A stretch of DNA of 64,000 bases from Megaustenia siamemsis (Eukaryota > Mollusca > Gastropoda > Stylommatophora > Ariophantidae): positions 16,325,232 through 16,389,231 of the forward strand of contig JAVIAB010000102.1 of assembly GCA_032433765.1 (NCBI GenBank), written 5' to 3'. The translations under genes were made by a program, and so were the position numbers. The stretch's first letter is position 1; each line of letters begins with the position of its first letter. Under the pieces are notes generated by a model. The model was not told where the DNA came from. It did no database searches and worked only from the letters and a program-made list of their open reading frames with translations. Shown here in pieces: positions 33,975-44,712 of this stretch.

Positions 33975-34950
33975 AGGAGAAACAGATCATGTGCTGATCA
34001 ATTAACTACCCTACGTATAATAGTTGAACAGATCATGTGCTGATCAATTAACTACCCTACGTATAATAGTTGAACAAAGCTTAGAACTACAGTCCCCACT
34101 TGGGATTGGATTCATAGATTACGAAAAGGAATTTGATAGTAAAAACAGTAGAATGCTTTGGAAGTTGCTGAGTCATTACGGAATCCCTATAAAGTTAATA
34201 AAACTGATAACAACATCCTCATGAAGGAATGAAATGTGCAAGGGCAGCTTACAGCAGCAATTGAAATAAGAACGAACAGGAATAAGGCAGAGATGCCTTC
34301 TATCTCCATTTCTCTTTCTACTGGCCATACATTGGATTATGATGAAAATAACTCAGAACAACAGAAATGGAGTTCAGTGGTCACTGACCAAGCAACTTGA
34401 TGATTTAGACTTTGCTGGTGACTGCAAATCTATGTCAATAGAAATGAGAAAGAGAGTTCATCGGTGCTATATAGAACAAATTCTGACCTATGGAACTGAA
34501 TCATGGACAGTAGACAAAGAAATGAAAAGACGATTAGAGGCCACATAGATTGGATTTCTCAGAAGAATGTTGAAAGTCCCCTGGACAGCTAAAAAGACCA
34601 ATGAGGAAGTTCTCAAAGAGGCCAACACAAAAAGGCAGCTCCTAAAAAACATCAGAAAGAAACAATCAACATTTTTCGGGCACATCATGAGAAGAGGAAA
34701 GTTGGAATACTTGGTTACAACTGGCAAGATAAATGGCAAAAGAGAGATCGTGGACGGTCAAAGAGAGAAAATAATAGATAGCTTGGTATCATGGCATGGA
34801 AAGCAGTCAACAACAGAACTGATACGATGCACTGTAGATATGGACATGTTCGGAGTGCAATGATGATGACCCGCAAATAACTCAATAACTGTAGATAGAA
34901 GATTGTGGAACGACATGATCGCCTACGCCAACTGGTATGGCACGTGATGA
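33975..34950 (+). pseudogene. LINE family D fragment with damaged RT (RTE-like)
   Basis: The plus strand shows SCADQLTTLRIIVEQSLELQ, then IGFIDYEKEFDSKN, an RT palm block, then LDDLDFAGD, where the expected catalytic ADD has become AGD. It then jumps by internal deletion to YGTESWTVDKEMKRR and the C-terminal RRMLKVPWTAKKTNEEVL and KKQSTFFGHIMRRGKLEYL (34567-34863). It closes near 34950 with CACGTGATGATGATG. A perfect 46-bp tandem duplication (33981-34026 and 34027-34072) lies at its left and shifts the frame. 'F.DYEKAFDS' and 'LDFADD' variants point to the RTE clade. Confidence 0.87.
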
Positions 34951-35097
34951 TGATGATGGTACCATAGCTCTCCTATAACACAGCCATGAACAGATGCCGG
35001 ATAAAATGAACATACTTGATGAGAGGTCACAGCAGTTGGGACTGAAAATAAAATAAGAGATAAGACCACAATTTTGAGAATTAATGTAGTTGGCAAT

Positions 35098-36328
35098 CAT
35101 CATCATCATTATCATCATCATTATCATCATTATCATCATTATCATCATCATTATCATCATCATTATCATCATCAAGTACCGGGCCTACTGGCGTAGGTGA
35201 TCATGTATCTCCACAACTTTCGATCTCGACAGTTATTTATCATTTCTGTTGTAGACCTTCTACCAAGCCATTCTCTTAAGCTGTCTGGTATCTTTTCTCT
35301 TTGCTTCCCTCTATCTCTTCGTCCCTCAATTTTTCCAGTTGTTACAATATATTCCAGCTGTTCTCTTCTCATTACATGGCCAAAAAATGAAGATTGTTTC
35401 TTCCTAATATTTGACATTAGCTCTCTTTTTGCTTTGGCCTCTTTCAGAACGTTTTCATTACTCTTCTTAGCTGTCCATGGTATTCTCAACATTCTTCTGT
35501 AAAACAACATTTCTACAGACTCCAGTGGTTTTCTTGTCTGTTGTCATATTGTCCATGATTCGCATCCATATGTTAAGACTGTCTCTACATAACATTTAAG
35601 AACTCTTTTTCTTGTTTATGTTGTCAAAAATGGATTACATGGCATCTTCCTCATTTTTTGGAAAGGTAATTTTGCCTGAGCCATTCTGCATCTCACCTCT
35701 TATGTACATCTTCCGTCTGAGGTTAACAAAGTTCCCAAATATTTAAATTCATTTACCTGTTTTAATATTGTTCCACTTGTCTTTATTTTGCACTGAGGTG
35801 ATGTTTTTTTCTTTGTTGTTACGATTACTTATACCTTTTTTCTATTAAGGCTGAGTACTTTTTATTTGCTTTCTTTCACTATAATGTCCAACATTTCTTG
35901 TAACTCATTTTCACTCTTAGCGATTATGACTGTATCATCAGCATACCTTAGATTATTTATGTTATGACCTCCAATTGTTATTCCAGGCATGTCCCTTATG
36001 GATCTTAAAATAATCTCACTATAAATATTAAACAAATCTGGTGACAGCACACAACCTTGTCTAACACCCTGTTTTATTTGTTGAAACATTCCCAATTGGT
36101 TTGCAGTTCTTATGGCCGCTGTTTGTTGCCAGTACATGTTCTTTATTATTCCTAGATCTTTGCTGTCTACATTTATGCTTTCTAAAATTTTGATTATTTC
36201 TTCGTGCTTTACTTTACTTTTTATTTTTATTTTACTTTACTTTGTCAAATGCTTTGGTATAATCTATGACACAAACATAGGTATAGATCTGTTTTACACC
36301 TCTATGGCTCTTTCTACTAAAGATCTTA

Positions 36329-36369
<41 letters not shown>
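35098..36369 (-). mobile_element. LINE family A insertion with RT domain and 11-bp TSD
   Basis: TAGTTGGCAAT occurs at 35087-35097 and 36370-36380. The longest A copy here: on the minus strand, FDKVK and CVIDYTKAFDK-like RT start (about 36240-36320), [17 protein letters not shown] and [19 protein letters not shown] (35862-36137), a decayed middle, then FYRRMLRIPWTAKKSNENVL, KKQSSFFGHVMRREQLEYIV and WRYMITYASRPGT (35172-35510). The YADD catalytic motif is intact but frames are broken in the middle. The 3' tail is an expanded imperfect (ATC)n of about 75 bp, and the 5' junction carries an (AT)20 run. Confidence 0.94.

Positions 36370-36370
<1 letters not shown>
36331..36370. repeat. (AT)20 microsatellite at LINE 5' junction
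   Basis: Pure AT dinucleotide run exactly between the 5' truncation point of LINE A and its target-site duplication. It probably expanded from a few non-templated or AT-rich junction bases. Confidence 0.97.
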
Positions 36371-36374
<4 letters not shown>

Positions 36375-37020
36375 GGCAATAACCAAATAACAATTGGAGA
36401 AATGCCTCTACTAAATGTACAATCTTACATATATTTGGACAGTAATATAGACAAAGAGGGAGGAACAGAGAATGATACAAAAATAAGGATATCAAAAGCA
36501 AGAGGCGCATTTGTTGCACTGGGAAACATATGGAAGTCCAAATAAGTTATGGTTAAATATTAAAATAAAGACGTTCACCTCCAATGTTATGTCAATCTTG
36601 TTATATGACTGTGAAACATGGAGAACAAACAAAATTGACAATCATGAAGATACAGACCTTTATTAATGGATGCTTGCACAGAATAAAAGAATGGATATAG
36701 CAGGATAAAATCACTAACATAGAATTATGGAAATGTACCAGTCAAATACCAGTGGATAAAGAGATACAGCGAAGATGATGGCGCTGGATAGGACATACAC
36801 TGCGGAAGCCAACTGAGAGTATTACACAACAGGCCCTTTTTTGAAATCCCCAGGGGAAAATACAAAGAGGAAGACCAAGTAATTCTTAGAGAAGACAGGT
36901 GGAAGCAGAGATGAAGATGATGGGGAAGACATAGAATGATCTTAAAAGAATGGCAAGAAAAAGAACGGCTTGAAAAATGTTTGATGAAGACCTATGCTCC
37001 ACAGGGAGCTGAAAGGTAGC

Positions 37021-37580
37021 AGAAGAAGTAGACCAGTAATACAATAAGAGTCAAATGCATACACAGTGAACCAAGCATTATACAAGAAGATATCGAGGGT
37101 GCCATAAGACACGCACCAAAAAAACATAGCTCCTGGAGTAGACGACATACCAGCAGGAATAAAAGCAGTCGTTGGAGAAACAGGAGCTGCATGGCTACCT
37201 AGAATATTCCACGCAGTATGGCATCAGCATAATTCTGAACCCAGAACGTTCAACACAGCATGGTATCAACATAAACCTCCAAAAGACTGGAAGCAAATCG
37301 CCATGATGCCGATATAAAAAAAGGGCAGGAGAAACTACAATCAATACAGGGGCAACTCTCTATTCAGTCAGCCCTGAAGAGAAACCGTACCCTGTAGTAC
37401 TAGAGAAAAGAATGAAGTCTTATTATTCAACTACAGGTGAACGAATCAAACCGCGAATGCATTTCCAAGAAACGGGACTAATCAAGGACAGTGTAGTTTG
37501 TACTAGCAGTTCATACAACATGGTAATATCAGCATCAACAAATCAAACGTAAAGAACACAGCAAACAAGTGCAAATAATG
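37021..37580 (+). pseudogene. LINE family F RT N-terminal fragment, heavily decayed
   Basis: The plus strand translates in pieces as APGVDDIPAGIKAVVGE, PKDWKQIAMMPI and YNQYRGNSL, matching the 'GPDGI..E.LK', 'P..WK...I.PI.KKGD' and 'NYRGISLLS' blocks at the start of LINE RT domains. Many stops. It follows LINE E directly but these are 5' RT blocks after an E 3' end, so it is a separate element. Confidence 0.65.
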
Positions 37581-37592
37581 AACATAATGAAT

Positions 37593-37968
37593 TGCTTGCG
37601 TTCACCCGATGACTAAAGAATTCTAGAGTGTTCTAGTAGACTATAAATTCCTCTTCGTCATCCGCCCTTAAAAGGACGTTAAGTGGATGTGTCTGCGTTG
37701 TGTTGTGGTTTGCAGTATAGCTGTGATATTTGCGCCTTTCGGCCCAACACATCCGACTTCAGCACGACCTTTTTGAGTACCGGGTTGTCTTCCCTCTTCG
37801 ATCCCTACTCGCTTCGCCAGACTAGACAGGTTAGTCTGTTACTGGAGGAGCCACGGAGAGGTGGAGCAGGGTCTGGATGGTTCCGGTTCACCGATCCTGG
37901 CGCAAACCATCAGCTGTGGGTCGCTGACAACTTCCAGCTCTAGTGCTGTGAGGCGCGCCTTCGCCTCC
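37593..37968 (+). mobile_element. Dispersed 376-bp repeat, copy 2, 12-bp TSD
   Basis: AACATAATGAAT occurs at 37581-37592 and 37969-37980, fixing both ends: TGCTTGCGTTCACCCGATGA at the left and GGCGCGCCTTCGCCTCC at the right. Near-identical to 26173-26547. There are no terminal inverted repeats and no simple-sequence tail. A 12-bp duplication fits LINE-mediated insertion, but the lack of a poly(A) or microsatellite tail is unusual, so class is left open. Confidence 0.88.
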
Positions 37969-37980
37969 AACATAATGAAT

Positions 37981-38267
37981 GACGGCAGTTAAAGGCGCAG
38001 AACGATTTCAGTCATCAAGGAAGTCTAGCGACATACAACAACAACCAAACAGCAGAAACAAAACCCAAGTTGCAGCAAAAAACTGCCAAATTATCCAATA
38101 GATGTTATCACTACTGCCAAACATAAAAATAACACTTGAGGCAAAATGAGAAAATGTGTTTGAAGCATGAAAGGACACAGCCTGGGAGATGAGATCAAAC
38201 GTAAGGGATACAGATAAAGCTGGTAGTAAGGCCTTTAGTAAGAGGCCGGGCTCGATCCTGATTTACA
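37981..38267. other. Unassigned spacer
   Basis: Complex A-rich sequence. A short tRNA-like B-box remnant (GGGCTCGATCCTG) is at about 38247-38260, perhaps the edge of an old SINE. Nothing else recognised. Confidence 0.4.
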
Positions 38268-38277
38268 TTAACAGCCT

Positions 38278-38675
38278 TCTTCTTCTTTTTCCTCTTCTTT
38301 CCTTCCTCATCTGCCATACAGCGTCGAGGTGAGATATAATTTGCGGTCTTTTGCTCTTCTGTTCGCCTCTGCTGCAGTTATGTTTCCTAGTGTTTCTAGT
38401 ATTCCGTCGATCCATTTTTTTCGTGGCCGACCCTTGGGTCTGGTATTCTCGCAACGTTTATAGAGGGCTTGTTGTGTTGTGTTTTGATATTTCTGCCTTG
38501 TCACGTGGCCAAACCATTGTATGTGTTGTTTCTTTATATATTCTATGGCGGGGGCTACTCCTAGCTTTTTTCTCAGTTTTTCATTTCTGATCTTATCCCT
38601 CGGACTGTTTCCTATCATTAGTCTGACACATTTCATCTCAGTAGAGGTTATTTTTCTTATTGTTCTTGCATCTAG
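38278..38675 (-). mobile_element. LINE family B 3' copy, probable 10-bp TSD
   Basis: The minus strand encodes MKCVRLMIGNSPRDKIRNE, EYIKKQHIQWFGHVTRQKY and KGRPRKKWIDGILETLGNI (38307-38636) over one long frame, ending in a GAAGAAGAAG-type tail at the left. TTAACAGCCT (38268-38277) and TTAAAAGCCT (38676-38685) form a target-site duplication with one mismatch. It is the least damaged B tail in the window, still only about 110 codons. Confidence 0.87.
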
Positions 38676-38685
38676 TTAAAAGCCT

Positions 38686-39178
38686 AACTTGAATGTATTG
38701 TCCCGAGCAGGCGAGAGTTCGTGATAGTGGAATGGCCGTCAGGTTGGCGGGGTCTGTCATTAAGTTGGGACTGTAAAAATGGACATAAATGACATTTGGA
38801 GGACAGTTAGAGAACACCTCTCACAGGAAAGGTGACAATGAAAGGAAGGATAAACTACATGTCAAAGGAATGGTGGGTCACGGCGCCACGAGGGGAGGAA
38901 GCATGAAAAGCATTCTCTGGGGAGAAGAAGGCAACACGTTCAATCAATGCAGGACAGAAACAATCAGTAGATGAACATTTCCATTATTGCTGGAACGCCA
39001 GATAGAGCGGATATAGAAATGTCTCGACTACAGTGACGCTATTCCGAAATAGAGACTAAATGTCCTACGTGAAGTTTACATTTTACTTCCAGATTATACT
39101 ATACGTTACGTAACGCTCTGCAGTGAAGTTTAAATGTTTCGTATGGGATTATATTATTTGTTACGAAATATTATGTAT
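38686..39178. other. Unassigned spacer
   Basis: Complex sequence; a 61-codon plus-strand frame at 38789-38974 has no recognisable features. No repeat or RNA gene seen. Confidence 0.5.
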
Positions 39179-39179
39179 C

Positions 39180-39785
39180 ATCATCACGTGCCATTCTGGC
39201 TGGAATGAAAGGCGATCATGTCCTTCCACAATCTTCTATCTACAGTGCATCGTATCAGTTCTGTTGTTGGCTGTTTTCCATGCCATGACACCAAGCTATC
39301 TTGTATCTTCTCACTTTGTCGTCCGCTATCTCTCATTCCCTGTATATTTCCAGTTGTAACCAAGTATTCCAACTTTCCTCTTCTCATGATGTGCCTGGAA
39401 AATGTTGATTGTTTCATGCTGATATTTTTAGGAGCTCCCTTTTTGTGTTGGTCTCTTTGAGAACTTCCTCGTTTGTTTTTTTTTTTAGTTGTCCAGGAAA
39501 CTTTCAATATTCTTCTGAGAAATCCCATCTCTGTGGCCTCTAATCGTCTTTTCGCCTGTCCATGATTCGCGCTTCCATAGGTCAGAATTGGCTATATATA
39601 GCACCGATGAACTCTCTTTCTCACTTCTATTGACATAGACGTGTTGCATAAGACGTTTTTCATTTTCTGAAATGCTATTTTGACTTGAGCTATTCTACTT
39701 TTTATTTCTGTGGTGCATCTTCCATCTGATGTTGTTATTATGCCCAAGTATTTGACGCGTTGCACTTGTGTTTGTGAGTAAACAT
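39180..39785 (-). pseudogene. LINE family D 3' fragment
   Basis: The minus strand shows GFLRRILKVSWTTKKKNK, STFSRHIMRRGKLEYLVTT and LIRCTVDRRLWKDMIAF (39184-39528). Upstream of that are decayed TYGSANHGQ-like residues and the 'TSDGRC' region to about 39785. A CACGTGATGATGAT tail is at the left. The 'YFGH' block is mutated to 'FSRH'. Frameshifts at about 39480-39550. No target-site duplication seen. Confidence 0.85.
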
Positions 39786-39799
39786 TCTGCAGTCAGGTT

Positions 39800-39900
39800 T
39801 TAAACTTCACTTGGATGGTCTGTAGGTAAGACGTTCTCCTCCTGACAAGAAGGTCTAGGGATCGAATGCCGTCATAAGAAGTGCGGATTTCGATTCTGGT
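39800..39900 (+). mobile_element. Possible tRNA-derived SINE head remnant
   Basis: TGGATGGTCTGTAGGTAAGA and GTCTAGGGATCGAATGCC resemble an A-box and a B-box region at tRNA-like spacing, similar in layout to 33745-33880. Tail and ends are not resolved. Confidence 0.35.
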
Positions 39901-39954
39901 GTTTTCTTTGCTTTATCATCTCCCAGTCTCTGATAAACTCTATCTCTCTCCAAT

Positions 39955-40330
39955 CTTCTTCTTCTGCTTCTTTCCTTCCTCATCTGCTTTTTATCGTCGA
40001 GGGGAGATATAATTTGCGACCTTTGACTCTTCTGTTCGCCTCTGCTGCTGTTATGTTTCCTAGTGTTTCTAATATTCCATCTATCCATCTATTTCGTTGT
40101 CGACCGTTGGGTCTGGTGTTCTCACAACGTTTGCTGAAGGCTCAATTGTGTTGTGTTTTGTTCTTTCTGCCTTGCTACGTGGCCAAACCATTTTATCTGT
40201 TGTTTCCTTATATATTCTATGGCTGAGGCTATTCCTAGCTTTTTTTCCCTCAGATATACATTTCTGATCTTATCTCTCCCACTGTTTCCTGTCATTCGTC
40301 TAACACATTTCATCTCTGTAGAGGTTATTT
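39955..40330 (-). mobile_element. LINE family B 3' copy with 14-bp TSD
   Basis: TATCTCTCTCCAAT occurs at 39941-39954 and 40331-40344. The minus strand encodes TSTEMKCVRRMTGNSGRDKI and EYIRKQQIKWFGHVARQKE, then after a one-base frameshift MDRWNIRNTRKHNSSRGEQ, and ends in a GAAGCAGAAGAAGA tail. The 5' truncation point is within a few bases of that in the 38.3-kb copy, both ending at an ATAACCTCTAC stretch. Confidence 0.94.
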
Positions 40331-40344
40331 TATCTCTCTCCAAT

Positions 40345-40726
40345 GACAGCATAAAAGCAGGATGTCTCGTATCCACTGCGCGCACATTAAATAGTCCTTG
40401 GAATTTAAAAGTCGAAACGGAAAGTCCAAACGGCCGCTCCCCTGGGGCAAGGATGTTAGAAATCTACTCAAAATCACACAGCTCGTGCAACGGAGTTCGT
40501 GCACCTTTTACAGAGTTTTCCTCAAAGGTCTCAGTATTTCGAAGAGAAGAGCGGAACACCTGTGTATGTGTCATGAGAGCAGTTATGTTGATCAGGACAT
40601 AACATAACGTAACTTAACATAACATAATATTACTAGTGCATGTACGGAACAAAACCTTTTGCCTTGTACTCCGATCATGTTGAGTCCTATAACTTGCTCT
40701 CTTTTGCTCTTTTCAACCGTCTTTGT
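40345..40726. other. Unassigned spacer with short AACATA repeat
   Basis: Complex sequence, then a short run of AACATAAC/AACTTAAC units at about 40600-40630. No gene recognised; plus-strand frames here lack support. Confidence 0.45.
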
Positions 40727-42727
40727 TGTCAGATAAAGGAGTCACAACATCTTGTCTAATAAATGTGCTACATCATCTTGTCTGATAAATGTGCTACATC
40801 ATCTTGTCTAATATATGTGCTACAACACCTTATCTGATAAATGTGCTACAACATCTTGTCTGATAAATGTGCTACAACATCTTGTCTGATAAATGTGCTA
40901 CAACATCTTGTCTGATAAATGTGCTACATCATCTTGTCTGATAAATGTGCTACATCATCTTGTCTGATAAATGTGCTACAACATCTTGTCTAATAAATGT
41001 GCTACAACATCTTGTCTAATAAATGTGCTACAACATCTTGTCTGATAAATATGCTACAACAGCAAGTCTGATAAATGTGCTACAACATCTTGTATGATAA
41101 ATGTGCTACAACATCTTGTCTGATAAATGTGCTACAACATCTTATCTGATAAATGTCCTACAACATCTTGTCTGATAAATGTGCTACAACATCTTGTCTG
41201 ATAAATGTGCTACAACATCTTGTATGATAAATGTGCTACAACATCTTGTATGATAAATGTGCTACAACATCTTGTCTGATAAATGTGCTACATCATCTTG
41301 TCTGATAAATGTGCTACAACATCTTGTCTGATAAATGTGCTACAACATAGTGTCTGATAAATATGCTACAACATCTTGTCTGATAAATGTGCTACATCAT
41401 CTTACTAAATAAATGTGCTACAACATCATTTCTGATAAATGTGCTACATCATCTTGTTTGATAAATGTGCAACATCATCTTGTTTGATAAATGTGCTACA
41501 TTATCTTGTCTGATAAATGTGCTACAACATCTTGTCTGAAAAATGTGCTACATCATCTTGTTTGATAAATGTGCTACATCATCTTGCCTGATAAATGTGC
41601 TACATCATCTTATCTGATGCATGTGCTACAACATCTTGTTTGATAAATGTGCTAAATCATCTTGTCTGATAAATGTGCTAAATCATCTTGTCTGATAAAT
41701 GTGCTACATCATCTTGTTTGATAAATGTGCTACATCATCTTGTTTGATAAATGTGCTAAATCATCTTGTCTGATAAATGTGCTACAACATCTTATCTGAT
41801 AAATGTGCTACAACATCTTGTCTGATAAATGTGCTACAACATCTTATCTGATAAATGTGCTACATCATCTTGTCTGATAAATGTGCTACAACATCTTATC
41901 TGATAAATGTGCTAACGCATCTTGTTTGATAAATGTGCTACAACATCTTATCTGATAAATGTGCTACATCATCTTGTTTGATAAATGTACTACATCATCT
42001 TGTCTGATAAATGTGCTACAACATCTTGTCTGATAAACATGCTACAACAGCAAGTCTGATAAATGTGCTACAACATCTTGTCTGATAAATGTGCTAAATC
42101 ATCTTGTCTGATAAATGTGCTACAACATCTTATCTGATAAATGTGCTACAACATCTTGTCTGATAAATGTGCTACAACATCTTATCTGATAAATGTGCTA
42201 CATCATCTTGTCTGATAAATGTGCTACAACATCTTATCTGATAAATGTGCTAACGCATCTTGTTTGATAAATGTGCTACAACATCTTATCTGATAAATGT
42301 GCTACATCATCTTGTTTGATAAATGTACTACATCATCTTGTCTGATAAATGTGCTACAACATCTTGTCTGATAAACATGCTACAACAGCAAGTCTGATAA
42401 ATGTGCTACAACATCTTGTCTGATAAATGTGCTACAACAGCAAGTCTGATAAATGTGCTACAACATCTTGTCTGATAAATGTGCTACATCATCTTGTTTA
42501 ATAAATGTGCTACAACATCTTGCCTGATAAATGTGCTGCAACATCTTATCTGATAAATGGGCTACAACATCTTCTTTGATAAATGTGCTACAACATCTTA
42601 TCTGAAATATGTGGTACAACATCTTCTTTGATAAATGTGCTACAACATCTTATCTGATAAATGGGCTACAACATCTTCTTTGATAAATGTGCTACAACAT
42701 ATTATCTGATAAATGTGCTACATCATC
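40727..42727. repeat. 26-bp minisatellite array, subtype 1
   Basis: About 76 units of 26 bp, core TGATAAATGTGCTACAACAT then CTTGTC. Variants (TACATCATC, CTTATC, TAACGCATC, AACAGCAAG) are ordered: a 13-monomer block is duplicated, with GCTAACGCATC at 41911 and 42249, exactly 338 bp apart. The first unit at 40733 is of subtype 2 (GATAAAGGAGTCAC). Confidence 0.96.
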
Positions 42728-44340
42728 ATTGTTGTCTGATAAAGGAGTCACACCATCTTGTCTGATAAAGGAGTCACAAAACCTTGTCTGATAAAGGAGT
42801 CACAAAACCTTATCTGATAAAGGAGTCACAAAACCTTATCTGATAAAGGAGTCACAAAACCTTATCTGATAAAGGAGTCACAAAACCATATCTAATAAAG
42901 GAGTCACAAAACAGTATCTGATAAAGGAGTCACACCATCTTGTCTGATAAAGGAGTCACAAAACCGTATCTGATAAACGAGTCACAAAACCTTGTATGAT
43001 AAAGGAGTCACACCATTTTGTCTGATAAAGGAGTCACAAAACCTTATTTGATAAAGGAGTCACAAAACCTTATCTGATAAAGGAGTCAAAAAAACTTATC
43101 TGATAAAGGAGTCACACCATTTTGTCTGATAAAGGAGTCACAAAACCTTAACTGATAAAGGAGTCACAAAACCTTATCTGATAAAGGAGTCACTCTATCT
43201 TGTCTGATAAAGGAGTCACAAAACCTTATCTGATAAAGGAGTCACAAAACTTTATCTCATAAATTAGTCATAAAACCTTATCTGATAAAGGAGTCACAAA
43301 ACCGTATCTAATAAAGGAGTCACAAAACCTTATCTGATAAAGGAGTCACACCATCTTGTCTGATAAAGGAGTCACAAAACATTATCTGATAAAGGAGTCA
43401 CACCATCTTGTCTGGTAAAGGCGTCACAAAACCTTATCTGATAAAGGAGTCACAAAACCTTGTATGATAAAGGAGTCACACCATCTTGTCTGATAAAGGA
43501 GTCACAAAACCTTATCTGATAAAGGAGTCACAAAACCTCATGTGATAAAGTAGTCACAATAGCTTATCTGATAAAGGAGTCACAAAACCTTATCTGATAA
43601 AGTAGTCACAAAACCTTATCTGATAAAGGAGTCACAAAACCTTATCTGATAAAGGAGTCACAAAACCTTATCTGATAAAGGAGTCACAAAACTTTATCTA
43701 ATAAAGGAGTCACAAAACCTTATCTGATAAAGGAGTCACACCATCTTGTCTGATAAAGGAGTCACAAAACCTTATCTGATAAAGGAGTCACAAAACTTTA
43801 TCTCATAAATTAGTCATAAAACCTTATCTGATAAAGGAGTCACAAAACCGTATCTAATAAAGGAGTCACAAAACCGTATCTAATAAAGGAGTCACAAAAC
43901 CTTATCTGATAAAGGAGTCACACCATCTTGTCTAATAAAGGAGTCACAAAACCTTATCTGATAAAGGAGTCACAAAACCTTATCTGATAAAGGAGTCACA
44001 CCATCTTGTCTGATAATGGAGTCACAAAACCTTATCTGATAAAGGAGTCACACCATCTTGTCTGATAAAGGAGTCACAAAACCTTATTTGATAAAGGAGT
44101 CACAAAACCTTATCTGATAAAGTAGTCACAAAACCTTATCTGATAAAGTAGTCACAAAACCTTATCTGATAAAGGAGTCACAAAACCTTAACTGATAAAG
44201 GAGTCACAAAACCTTATCTGATAAAGGAGTCACAAAACCTTATCTGATAAAGGAGTCACAAAACCTTATCTGATAAAGTAGTCACAAAACCTTATCTGAT
44301 AAAGGAGTCACACCATCTTATCTGAAAAATGAGTCAGAAC
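42728..44340. repeat. 26-bp minisatellite array, subtype 2
   Basis: About 62 units of 26 bp, core TGATAAAGGAGTCACAAAAC then CTTATC, with CACCATCTTGTC variants. Same length and shared TGATAAA...CA..CTT.TC skeleton as subtype 1, but AAGGAGTCAC replaces AATGTGCTAC. The switch is abrupt at 42728, where TTGTTGTCTGATAAAGGAGT repeats the left edge of the whole array at 40724. Confidence 0.96.
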
Positions 44341-44712
44341 ACGTATTGGCTTACCTGGCGTACAGTGATATCAATTTTACTTCACAGCGAGCAGTCACAT
44401 TTTTATCTTAAATACACTCATATACTAACTGCATCTATCCTGGGACAATGAAATGCTGTTAGCCTGTTAATAAGTCACCAATTCAGTCAGTCACCATGAC
44501 TTCATCCTCACCTCGACGATATTAAAATCCTCTAATTGTTTGTGTCAAAGAGTCGAGTTGGGGGAGGTCATTAGTTGTCAATCTACAGGCGTTAAGTTAT
44601 TTATGTGACGGCAGATGGGATAGGGATCACGAATCTCAATTGGTATAGGTTGTGTAATCGTTGTGCCACAGATGTAGCTCTTCGCACCGTTTTATTGATA
44701 TAAGTAACAAAT
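44341..44712. other. Unassigned spacer
   Basis: About 370 bp of complex sequence without recognisable coding, RNA or repeat features. Confidence 0.5.

Larger units (their letters stand above)
34955..37020 (+). pseudogene. LINE family E 3' portion, interrupted by LINE A
   Basis: The left part (34955-35097) encodes MNILDERSQQLGLKIK and the right part (36381-37020) resumes with QITIGEMPLLNVQSYIYLDS, then ISKARGAFVALGNIWKS, a WIGHTLRK-like stretch, NPQGKYKEEDQVI-like and WNDLKRMARKRT-like residues, and the AYPTGS-like end. Such 'ERS...GLKIN', 'F.YLGS', 'K.R.AF..L..IWKS' and 'RW.GHTLRK' blocks are typical of another group of LINEs. Stops and frameshifts are frequent. The continuity is broken by the insertion at 35098-36369. 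A second E fragment is at 49.7 kb. Confidence 0.83.

Noticed and set aside
40727..44340. CRISPR-like array because of about 26-bp regularly spaced repeats
   Set aside because: Units are directly adjacent with no unique spacers, the surroundings are eukaryotic retroelements, and no cas-like genes are present.
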